A stretch of DNA of 30,821 bases from CAZSNT01 sp964607765 (GTDB taxonomy: Bacteria > Verrucomicrobiota > Lentisphaeria > Oligosphaerales > JABHEG01), in contig CAZSNT010000130.1 of the NCBI GenBank assembly GCA_964607765.1, positions 1 to 30,821 on the forward strand, given 5' to 3'. Under the pieces are notes generated by a model that worked only from the letters and a program-made list of their open reading frames with translations, ran no database searches and was not told the DNA's origin. Each line of letters starts with the position of its first letter. Positions within the stretch are counted from its first letter, which is position 1. Below are positions 17,057 to 24,765 of the stretch, piece by piece. The position numbers and the translations under genes were made by a program.

Positions 17057-20000
17057 ATGAAAGCAAGGCAGGCAGTTCACATTGCCGCGGGCATGATGCT
17101 GGCGGCTGTTCTCGTCACCGATGCAGCTGAGCCGGTCAGCGGCCGATACGTGGTCTACGGCAATGGGCTGTCCCAGATCCTGGGCGTCGCTGAGTTTGAG
17201 GTTTGGTCCGGCGGCAAGAACATCGTTGCGGGCCAGCCTGAGAGTTTCGCCCTCCTCTGCCTCTCCGACAGAGATCAGGCCGCCGTCGAGGCCCGCTTCC
17301 GCAACCTCGTCGACGGCGATTCCGATGTGCTCAAGCGCTGGCCGTACACCTTCGAGATCAATGCCAAGGGCATGGGGTACAGCGACGGCTCCCTCAGCCA
17401 TGCCGCGTTCGAGGTCGACCTCGGTAGAACGGTCGCGATTGAACGGCTCGACATCTACCGCAGCCGCATGCTCTTCAGTGGCCGGTTCCACAGGATGTTC
17501 GGCGACCTCGGTTGGCGCTATCTCCTCGTTCTCGACGAAGATCGCAAGATCGTCTCGTACGAAGCCTGGAACGTCTACTTCGGCGACTACAAGCAGCATC
17601 AGAACCACTTCTCCTTCGAACCCAAGCCCGCCACTGGCGCGCCCGCTGGTCGCCACGTCCCCGAAGGCAGCCTGAGCTGGCTCAGCGAAGCCGAGTACAT
17701 CCGCGACTTCCTCGGCAAACCCGTCATCGACAAGGCCGACGACCTGACGCCGGAAGCTCAGGCCCGCCTTGCCGCGTTCAGCCGGCGCAACTCGCCCGAG
17801 GCCATCGATGCGCTTGGCCGCACGTTCTTCGCTGTCGTCGATCTCGACCGGCCCGGTATGGCCGCCGTCAAGACGTTCGTTGACCAGGAACGCTACGCTG
17901 AAGCCTTCGACGCCGTCAAAACTCCCCTGTTCGAGACCTTTGCCGCCCTCGACATCGTCTACAGCAAGTTCGAGTACACCTGGTACACCGACCCCAACTC
18001 TCGCGTTGGCATGCGCGCCCGCGACCTTCTCAACCACGTCTACGCCGACAAGAAGGCCCGTACCGTCACCCGCTTCACGCCCGGCCTCCTTCCCCCGGCC
18101 AAGCTCCAGTTTCCGTTCCAGATGCGCCCCTTGCTCCTCTCCTACGTCGCCACGGGTGACATCTCCTACCTGCGCGCCTGGGAAGCCATGACCGACGACT
18201 GGGCGCTCGGTTTCCAGGACGCCGGCGACAGAGACCCGAAGGCGGTCCGCGATCACTTCGTTCTCAATGCCAAGTTCACGGCCAGCAACCTCCTCGACCT
18301 TCTCAATGCCAGCCGCGACAATCCCGATTTCGTCGACGACGTCTCCGGAGCCACCATCGCGCGCTTCCTGCTCCCCATCGTCGAAGAGATGCCCGTCGCC
18401 AACTGGCGCGTCGTCCGCAAGGTCGTCTTCAACCACGTCTTCAACGCGGTCACCGGCGGCTGGTCTCTCTCCCAGGGCCTCGCCGACTTCTACGCAGGCC
18501 AGCGCCTCGAGCAGGAGATGCGCCACGTCATGCTGCGCATGTACACCCTTGGCCTCTACCGCGACGGCCCCATGATCGAGATCGGCGACGAGGGCCACAT
18601 GCAGGGCGTCGCCGCTTCCCCCGCCAACCTCTTCGGCATGTTCGCTGAGCACCCCGAGTTTCGTCCCGACTGGTTCACACCGGCCTTCGAGGCCTACTAC
18701 CTTGACCACCTCCGCCGCTCCGAGCTGGCCAGCTTCTGCCATATCTCGCCCGACGGGACGGGCATCCGGACGGCTCCTCGACGGTACGTTTTCCCCGCCG
18801 GCATCAACAACTGGTCCGACTATCCGGATTTCGGGACCAGCCGCGATAAGAACCCGGTCGTGGCGGGCGTCCTCCAGCGCCACTCTGTCGCCATGGAGCC
18901 CGATCCCCGTCTCATCGCCGATCGCGTCTACGGCTGGGGCGTTGCCGCCCAGCGCCTCGACACCAAAGAAACGCGCGCCCTCGCCGACTACGACCGCCTC
19001 GCCGGCCGCTACCACCGCCCGCCCGAGATCGTCTCCGACTGGCTCCCATACGCCGGTTGCTGGTACTTCCGCCGCGGCTGGGAGGCCACCGACTCCTTCC
19101 TGCACATGCTCAAGCAACCCATCCGCAACATCCTCCACAACGGCTGGTGGAACCCCCACTACGGCCACCTCGGCCAGGAACGCTTCGTCAACAGCCAGAC
19201 CGCCTACCGGCTGCGCGACTATGCCACCTCACTGATCACCGTCCTCGCCACCGAAGTCGACAGGCAGCCCCCCTGCAACTACGACGGCTACATCTTCAGC
19301 GGCAGCAAGCAGGACATCTTCTCCCAAGGCGTCGAGAAGCCCCAGCCCATGCGCTGGTACACCGACGACACACTCGACTTCGGCGAAGCGGAGTTCAGCG
19401 GCAGATACATGACCATCTACCGCTACCCGCCCGAGCATCCCAAAACCCCGGTGAAGTCAGACCAGGAATACGTCCCCAGCGAGACCATCGTGGAGGGGGT
19501 TGCGACCACCCGCCAGATCTTACAAATCCGCCCGATGCGCCTCTTCCTCCAGCTCGACCGCCTCAAATACGCCGACGCTGAGGAAGCCCACGCCAACCGC
19601 ATCCCGCTCCATTTCGTCCTGACCGAGCCCGGGGCCGAGACCGAGAAGGCCTTCAGCGACGACCAGCTCCAGCTCGACGCGCCGCACCACACGGTGACGA
19701 TGCGCAACCCCGGCAACCCCGGCGTCACCTACGCCCTCTTTGGCCAGGACATCACCTTTCAGCCCTACAGCATCAACGGCGCCGAGTATAACTACTTCCC
19801 CTGGCCCGATCCCGAGGAAGTCGATCCCAAGCGCGACGCCATGATGAACAACGACAATCGCGGTCAGGGCTTCTCCACCCTCAATGGGCCTCGCCGCACC
19901 ACCGGTCGTGGCGTCTTCGCCAACTGGCAGTCCACCGGCAGCACGGCCATCCTCGCCGCCGTCTACGCCACGAAACCCGGCGAAGAGCCCATCCGCCGCC

Positions 20001-21217
20001 CCGTCGACAAGAGCAACGACAGCTGCATCGGCGCCTACCTCGCTGACAGCAAAGGCAATGCCGTAACTCTCCTCGCGGCCCGCCGGTCTTCCGCCAAGCT
20101 GCAGACCAAAGGTATTGTCGTCGACGGCGAAGCCCTCATGCTCCTCGAACAGCGCGGCAGACGGACTGTCCTCGTCCTCGGCGCTGCCAGCCTCACCATC
20201 GATGACCAGACCATCGACCTCCCCACCCCCAACGCCGTCTTCGACCTCAATCTGCAATCTTCAATCTGCAATCTTCAATCCATCCTCCGTCCCCTCGACC
20301 CGCCCACCATCCATCCCGGGGTCAATGTCTTCACCGACACCACCACGGTCTCCATCACCACCGGCACGCCTGGCGCGGTCATCAAATACACCACCAGGCC
20401 CCCCAAGTCGCGCCTCGACGACTTCAAGCGCATGGCCGAGCTGGTCAGAAAAGGCAAGCTCACCTACACCGAAGCCGCCGAGCGCCTTGTCCTGCGGGAA
20501 GAAGAGGGCGACACCTGGCAGGTCTACACCGGTCCTTTCGAGATTACCAAAGACACTCTGGTGCGCGCCCGGACTTTCCGCACGGGAGACGAAGTTGTCC
20601 CTCGACTCCGCGCCGCCGGCACCGACGTCAGCCTCATCAGCTACGGCTTCTTCGCCAGGGAACAGCCGCGTCCCTCTGTCGGCAGTATCTTCACGCGTAC
20701 CAAGCCCGGTCTCCGGTACGATTACCTGGAGGACCGCTGGTTCGCCCTCTGGAGCCATACCGACCAGCTTGTCCCAGCCGGCACAGGTACCGTTGAGGAG
20801 CTTCTCGACGTCTCCATGCGCGCCACCGACGGCCCGTTTGGTGTTCGCTACCACGGCTACATCGACATCCCAAGGGACGGGGTCTACACCTTCTACGGGC
20901 CGGATGAGTTCATCAACAACACCTGCGCCCCCGGCTACGACCTTCGCGTCTTCATCGACGGCGCGGAGTGGGATCTCGCCCAGGTCTGGCACGCCCGCGG
21001 CACGTGGTCGGTCCCGCTTGAAAAGGGCCTGCACACCTTCCGCGTGACCTTCGCCGATTCCCGCGCCAAGGACATCGACAATCAACGCGTCGACCTCTGG
21101 CGCAACTACCCGCACCCCACCACCACCTGGCGCGGCACAGCACCCGTGCTGGAAGTGTCAGGCCCAACACTTGCCCGCCAGCCGATCCCGAAGTCGTGGT
21201 TGAGGAGGAAGAACTGA
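17057..21217 (+). CDS. Giant secreted polysaccharide lyase-like multidomain protein, copy 2
   Basis: 1386 residues from the ATG at 17057 with AAGGA eight bases upstream, 32 bases after copy 1. The signal peptide is MKARQAVHIAAGMMLAAVLVTDAAEP. It aligns end to end with copy 1: discoidin-like at about 25-190 (GVAEFEVWSG, FEVDLGRTVAIERLDIYRSR), helical toroid-like at about 270-680 (PFQMRPLLLSYVATGD, YRDGPMIEIGDEGH, WYFRRGWEATDSFLHM), beta-sandwich-like at about 760-1060, chitobiase-C-like at about 1084-1178 (FTDTTTVSITTGTPGAVIKYTTR) and PA14-like at about 1214-1344 (GYIDIPRDGVYTFYGPDEF). The central segment corresponding to the active-site face differs most: copy 2 has NILHNGWWNPHYGHLG where copy 1 has NNLDGGCNIGITKTW. 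Divergence there with conserved flanks suggests different specificities. Leucine codons lean to CTC much more than in neighbouring genes. Confidence 0.8.
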   Translation: MKARQAVHIAAGMMLAAVLVTDAAEPVSGRYVVYGNGLSQILGVAEFEVWSGGKNIVAGQPESFALLCLSDRDQAAVEARFRNLVDGDSDVLKRWPYTFEINAKGMGYSDGSLSHAAFEVDLGRTVAIERLDIYRSRMLFSGRFHRMFGDLGWRYLLVLDEDRKIVSYEAWNVYFGDYKQHQNHFSFEPKPATGAPAGRHVPEGSLSWLSEAEYIRDFLGKPVIDKADDLTPEAQARLAAFSRRNSPEAIDALGRTFFAVVDLDRPGMAAVKTFVDQERYAEAFDAVKTPLFETFAALDIVYSKFEYTWYTDPNSRVGMRARDLLNHVYADKKARTVTRFTPGLLPPAKLQFPFQMRPLLLSYVATGDISYLRAWEAMTDDWALGFQDAGDRDPKAVRDHFVLNAKFTASNLLDLLNASRDNPDFVDDVSGATIARFLLPIVEEMPVANWRVVRKVVFNHVFNAVTGGWSLSQGLADFYAGQRLEQEMRHVMLRMYTLGLYRDGPMIEIGDEGHMQGVAASPANLFGMFAEHPEFRPDWFTPAFEAYYLDHLRRSELASFCHISPDGTGIRTAPRRYVFPAGINNWSDYPDFGTSRDKNPVVAGVLQRHSVAMEPDPRLIADRVYGWGVAAQRLDTKETRALADYDRLAGRYHRPPEIVSDWLPYAGCWYFRRGWEATDSFLHMLKQPIRNILHNGWWNPHYGHLGQERFVNSQTAYRLRDYATSLITVLATEVDRQPPCNYDGYIFSGSKQDIFSQGVEKPQPMRWYTDDTLDFGEAEFSGRYMTIYRYPPEHPKTPVKSDQEYVPSETIVEGVATTRQILQIRPMRLFLQLDRLKYADAEEAHANRIPLHFVLTEPGAETEKAFSDDQLQLDAPHHTVTMRNPGNPGVTYALFGQDITFQPYSINGAEYNYFPWPDPEEVDPKRDAMMNNDNRGQGFSTLNGPRRTTGRGVFANWQSTGSTAILAAVYATKPGEEPIRRPVDKSNDSCIGAYLADSKGNAVTLLAARRSSAKLQTKGIVVDGEALMLLEQRGRRTVLVLGAASLTIDDQTIDLPTPNAVFDLNLQSSICNLQSILRPLDPPTIHPGVNVFTDTTTVSITTGTPGAVIKYTTRPPKSRLDDFKRMAELVRKGKLTYTEAAERLVLREEEGDTWQVYTGPFEITKDTLVRARTFRTGDEVVPRLRAAGTDVSLISYGFFAREQPRPSVGSIFTRTKPGLRYDYLEDRWFALWSHTDQLVPAGTGTVEELLDVSMRATDGPFGVRYHGYIDIPRDGVYTFYGPDEFINNTCAPGYDLRVFIDGAEWDLAQVWHARGTWSVPLEKGLHTFRVTFADSRAKDIDNQRVDLWRNYPHPTTTWRGTAPVLEVSGPTLARQPIPKSWLRRKN
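20247..20280 (+). repeat. 7/14-nt CAATCT tandem repeat in the linker of copy 2
   Basis: TCAATCT and GCAATCT alternate for nearly five 7-nt units, giving a 14-nt period, and are read as LQSSICNLQS. The DNA unit is low-complexity and unlike the surrounding codons. It occupies the same linker as the 9-nt repeat of copy 1, so it looks like an inserted or expanded minirepeat tolerated because the linker is flexible. Confidence 0.8.
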
Positions 21218-21234
21218 GAAAGAAAGGGACGATC

Positions 21235-23811
21235 GTGAACAGTATCAGGTTCCTGTCAGCCGCAGTGGTTGCAGCCGTTGCTGCGGCCGCCATTCTCCGC
21301 GCGGATGCTCTTTACCAGGACATCGCGGAGTTGAAACCGATCGGGTTCTGGCCAGCTGACGAGGGGCACGGTGCGCGGCTGCGCAACCTTGGCAGCATCG
21401 ACCGGGATGGACTGCTGTTCAACACCGGCTGGGCCAACGGGGCGCTCGACTTCAACGCTGCTTTCCAGTTCGTGGAGATCCCCCGCCATCCGGCCACCCT
21501 GAGCCCCAGCTTCAGTCTCGGCACATGGGTCTTCGTGAGGCGGCCGCGAGCCGGCGTACAGAACGACGGACGCGGCACGATGCTGCTGGGGAACTGGGGA
21601 CGACACTGGAGGAAAATGCCCGGCCCGATCATGCTGCGTCTGACGGGCAGGGAGAAGCGAACGATCGAAGTTGTGAGCAACCGGAAACGTGACGTCCTCG
21701 GCTCGAAGGCGGCCGGCATCCAGCTTGCGCCGGAGACGTGGCAACACGTGCTCTACACGTACCAGGACGGAATCGGGACACTGTTCGTCAACGGCCAGAA
21801 AGCCTGTTCGAGGGCAGGTGTGCCTTACACGCCACAGACGGGCGAGTTCCTGGCGGGCCCGGACGCCAACTGGTGGGCGCTGTACCCGCCCCGGTCTGAA
21901 GCGTTGGACGGATCGCTCGCCGGTATCGTGATGTTCGACAGGGCGATCGGTGCGGACGAAGTGGCCACGCTTGTCGCAGCACGGCCAGCCACGGCTCCGC
22001 ACGTGCTGGCGGCTGACGAACTGCGCCTGCACGGCTGCTTCGTCAAGCTGTCGAAGCTGGAAGAGTTGAGCCCGGAAGACCAGCGCCTGGCAATTCGCCA
22101 CATGCACCTGCCGCGCTACGGCTGGGTCGGCAGTCACGAGGCGAATGCCGATGTTCTGACGACCTATCTCGTGCAAGCGCTCGGTCATCCCCTGCTCCGC
22201 TACGATGCCGCGCTGCTGCTGGAGAAGATGGGAAAGAAGCAGACGATAGCCGACGCGAAGCCACACCTGATCGAGACGGTTGGGAATTCAGGCGCGGATC
22301 GCGCCGAGCGCGCCACGGCCGCGCTCGTGTTGGGGCGACTGGGCGCCGACGCAGGTGATGCATGCGAGACGCTCAGGACCGCGCTGCAGGCGGACGTTGC
22401 GGCAGCTGGAACTCAGATCCCCAAGGTCGAGAAGGTGTTGCGCAATGCCCTGACGAGCGCCTTGATCGCCATCGACGGAACGGGAACCGACACACGCAAA
22501 CTCCTCGGCACGGCATACGCCAAGCCCATCCTCGACGTCCTGGATCTGGACCAGCCGTACGTGGAACAAGTCAAGGCCATGGTTGCCGAAGGCCGGTTCA
22601 TGGACGCCCTCGATGCCTGCAAGCCGATCATCAAGGAGCAGAAACTGTACTTCCGCTCACAAGGCGATCCCTCGCGCGACCAGCGCGAGCATTGGGCCGG
22701 CAATTCACGTGCCTACACCCCCGTGGACGAATACAATGGCTATACCTACACATTTGGCAACGCAAAGGCCTTTGACGGGTGCGCTGCCATCACACAGGCC
22801 GACTACGACCGCGCGGTGGCCGCCTATTCCAGGGACTTCCCGGAGGCGGCGACGTGGATGGATGGCAAGGTCGAGGGTCTGTTCCGCGCCGACCTGAAAC
22901 GCACGGCGCCTGACGGAACGGTGGAGACCGCCTACATGGGCGGCGAGAACTTCATCTTCACCGGACGCGACGCGAAGACCAAGGGCTGGTCGGTCGCCGT
23001 CGACAAGCACGGCTACATCCATGCCATGGGCGGGCAACACAACTTCCCGCGCTACTCGGAGTTCATGCCCGGCGCCTGGGAGTCCCTCGGCCTGGCCAAG
23101 GACCGGAGGAACGCCGCGGGGCCCACCACGCTGTACTTCGTCTCCAAACGCCCCGAAGACATCAGCGAGTTCGAGTTCGTGGGGCGCAAGGGGCATCCAC
23201 AAGATATCCCTGTGCCGTTCATGAACTACATGAACTTCGTACAGGACCGCAACGGCGAGTTGTACCTGTACGGCCGCAACGACAGCGGCATCCAGAACTG
23301 GGCCTTCTACCGCTACGATGCCGAGGCGCGGCGGTGGCATGACATGGGTGGCGAGCGGGTGGATGTGATCTCCGACATCCGGCAGGCGGATCCGGAGTGG
23401 ATCGAGAGCGTCGAACATGCCTGGATCTACTGTTTCCGCGGCAACATGCCGGACGGCCGCGGAGCATCCGAACACGGCTCGGAATACCCGTCGCTGTGTT
23501 GGGCTTGGCAGCCCTTCTTCTACAACTACATCCGCGCCACTCGCGGCGTACAGTTCGATCCGGACAACCGCATGTACATCGAGATTCCGATCCTCGGCTA
23601 TGATGCTCGGAAACGGATGAGCGAATCAGACCAGTTCGTCTACTCCGATGACGGCGGCAAGACGTATCACCGGGCAGACGGATCGGTCGTCAAGTTGCCG
23701 CTGACCTGCAATCCCTCCCCCGATCACAACGCAGACCTGCTCAGCGGCTACAGCGAAATCTGGTTCAGACAGTGGTCCGAACTTATCAAGCGAGTCGGGT
23801 TCATTTTCTAG
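21235..23811 (+). CDS. Secreted LamG-like/HEAT-like/BNR_4-like multidomain protein
   Basis: 858 residues from the GTG at 21235, chosen because it follows AAGGGA and directly starts a signal peptide (NSIRFLSAAVVAAVAAAAILRADA); the frame extends 13 codons upstream across the previous stop but without export character. Residues about 30-255 look like a LamG/concanavalin-type jelly roll (GFWPADEGHGARLRNLG, FSLGTWVFVRR, WQHVLYTYQDGIGTLFVNGQ, LDGSLAGIVMFDRAI). About 260-430 is helical and HEAT-like (ALGHPLLRYDAALLLEKMGKK, RATAALVLGRLGAD). About 560-850 resembles the BNR_4 propeller family (DKHGYIHAMGGQHN, RPEDISEFEFVG, DRNGELYLYGRND, YSDDGGKTYHRADG). BNR_4 proteins are found in glycan loci and some relatives are lyases. 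It sits 17 bases behind copy 2, so it is probably co-transcribed. Its 3' end overlaps the convergent hydrolase by 11 bases. Confidence 0.8.
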   Translation: MNSIRFLSAAVVAAVAAAAILRADALYQDIAELKPIGFWPADEGHGARLRNLGSIDRDGLLFNTGWANGALDFNAAFQFVEIPRHPATLSPSFSLGTWVFVRRPRAGVQNDGRGTMLLGNWGRHWRKMPGPIMLRLTGREKRTIEVVSNRKRDVLGSKAAGIQLAPETWQHVLYTYQDGIGTLFVNGQKACSRAGVPYTPQTGEFLAGPDANWWALYPPRSEALDGSLAGIVMFDRAIGADEVATLVAARPATAPHVLAADELRLHGCFVKLSKLEELSPEDQRLAIRHMHLPRYGWVGSHEANADVLTTYLVQALGHPLLRYDAALLLEKMGKKQTIADAKPHLIETVGNSGADRAERATAALVLGRLGADAGDACETLRTALQADVAAAGTQIPKVEKVLRNALTSALIAIDGTGTDTRKLLGTAYAKPILDVLDLDQPYVEQVKAMVAEGRFMDALDACKPIIKEQKLYFRSQGDPSRDQREHWAGNSRAYTPVDEYNGYTYTFGNAKAFDGCAAITQADYDRAVAAYSRDFPEAATWMDGKVEGLFRADLKRTAPDGTVETAYMGGENFIFTGRDAKTKGWSVAVDKHGYIHAMGGQHNFPRYSEFMPGAWESLGLAKDRRNAAGPTTLYFVSKRPEDISEFEFVGRKGHPQDIPVPFMNYMNFVQDRNGELYLYGRNDSGIQNWAFYRYDAEARRWHDMGGERVDVISDIRQADPEWIESVEHAWIYCFRGNMPDGRGASEHGSEYPSLCWAWQPFFYNYIRATRGVQFDPDNRMYIEIPILGYDARKRMSESDQFVYSDDGGKTYHRADGSVVKLPLTCNPSPDHNADLLSGYSEIWFRQWSELIKRVGFIF

Positions 23812-24715
23812 CCCGTATTCCTGATGGACTTCCGTCGCGCGACAAGAAGGTCGCCAGGAATGTGATGATCTGCCGTTCCAGCTTCGTGTGAAGCTCGGGT
23901 TTGCCGTTGCGCCAGACATCGTGCCCGGATTTCCTGTTGCCGGCATAGAGGAATGCCTGGCAGTCCGCATGGGCGGCCTTCCATACGTTGATGATCCGGT
24001 ACGCCTGTTCGACGCTGACAACGGCGTCTTGCTGGCAGTGCAGGACGAGGAGCGGCGGCAGCGGCTCGTTTCGGGCTTGGGCAACGAGCGTTGGGGACGC
24101 GTTTCTGAACGCTTGAGTCTTGTCAGCCAGTTCCCTGAACATCGCTGAACGCTTCATGAGCTCTGCGACTTCGGGAGCGTGCAGTTCGGTGGGGCCGCAG
24201 CCGTCAATGATGCCGGCAACCTTCTCGCGGGGCAGTTTCAAGCCGGTCATCATGGCGAGGTGGCCGCCAGCGGAGAAACCGGCAACGACAATTCGCTCGC
24301 GATTGAGCTTGGCGAGTTGCGGGTGGTCGCCGTCGAGGACGAACCTGGCGGCGGCAATGCAGTCCGTCTCGCAGGCAGGATACGGGGCTTCCGGAAGCAG
24401 GCGGTAGCTGGTGTTGAACACGGCGTATCCCTCACGTGCGAGAAATGCGGCAACGTGCTGCATGCGGTGGCGCACCATCGACCGCCAGGAGCCGCCATGG
24501 ATCAGCAGGACGGTCCGGGGCCGCTCGACGTTCCTGGGAATGAACAGGTCGCCGAACCCTTTGACGCCGGCTTCGCTGCTGTAGCGAATCTCCTCGACGA
24601 TGGTGAACGCCGGGTCTTGGCGCAACGCCGCATCGGGTGGCGTGCCGGCGACAGTCACGCCGCTGGCCAAAGAGAGCAATGTGACCACTGTCAGAGATCC
24701 TGCCCTGTTGTACAT
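23801..24715 (-). CDS. Secreted alpha/beta-hydrolase (esterase/lipase-like)
   Basis: 304 residues with GAGGAAG five bases before the ATG at 24715. A signal peptide spans about residues 1-23 (MYNRAGSLTVVTLLSLASGVTVA). HGGSW at 73-77 forms the oxyanion-hole loop, and GFSAGG holds nucleophile Ser148. HCQQD gives Asp230 and SGHDVW gives His265, completing the triad. This is the layout of BD-FAE/acetyl-xylan-esterase-like carbohydrate esterases and of hormone-sensitive-lipase relatives. Next to a sulfatase and lyase-like genes, removal of acetyl or feruloyl groups from the glycan is the likely role, but the acyl group is not readable. Its stop codon lies inside the last codons of the convergent LamG gene, so no terminator fits between them. 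Confidence 0.87.
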   Translation of the reverse strand: MYNRAGSLTVVTLLSLASGVTVAGTPPDAALRQDPAFTIVEEIRYSSEAGVKGFGDLFIPRNVERPRTVLLIHGGSWRSMVRHRMQHVAAFLAREGYAVFNTSYRLLPEAPYPACETDCIAAARFVLDGDHPQLAKLNRERIVVAGFSAGGHLAMMTGLKLPREKVAGIIDGCGPTELHAPEVAELMKRSAMFRELADKTQAFRNASPTLVAQARNEPLPPLLVLHCQQDAVVSVEQAYRIINVWKAAHADCQAFLYAGNRKSGHDVWRNGKPELHTKLERQIITFLATFLSRDGSPSGIRARK

Positions 24716-24753
24716 GTTCTTCCTCGCCTGGTTCCTGTCGTGCCCATTCCCGA

Positions 24754-24759
24754 ACTATA
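24754..24759 (-). promoter_or_regulatory. Possible -10 element for the hydrolase gene
   Basis: Reading leftward, TATAGT (five of six matches to TATAAT) lies about 40 bases before the hydrolase ATG in the 50-base gap behind the heparinase-like gene. The -35 position holds only a weak match, so read-through from the upstream gene is at least as likely. Confidence 0.22.
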
Positions 24760-24765
24760 CCCTCG

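Noticed and set aside
16919..19168. 749-residue open frame on the minus strand inside the two giant genes
   Set aside because: It lies antisense to well-supported domains, is Val/Glu/Gly/Ala-rich with no recognisable motif, and spans the junction of two real genes. Long antisense frames are expected in GC-rich DNA with strong third-position bias.
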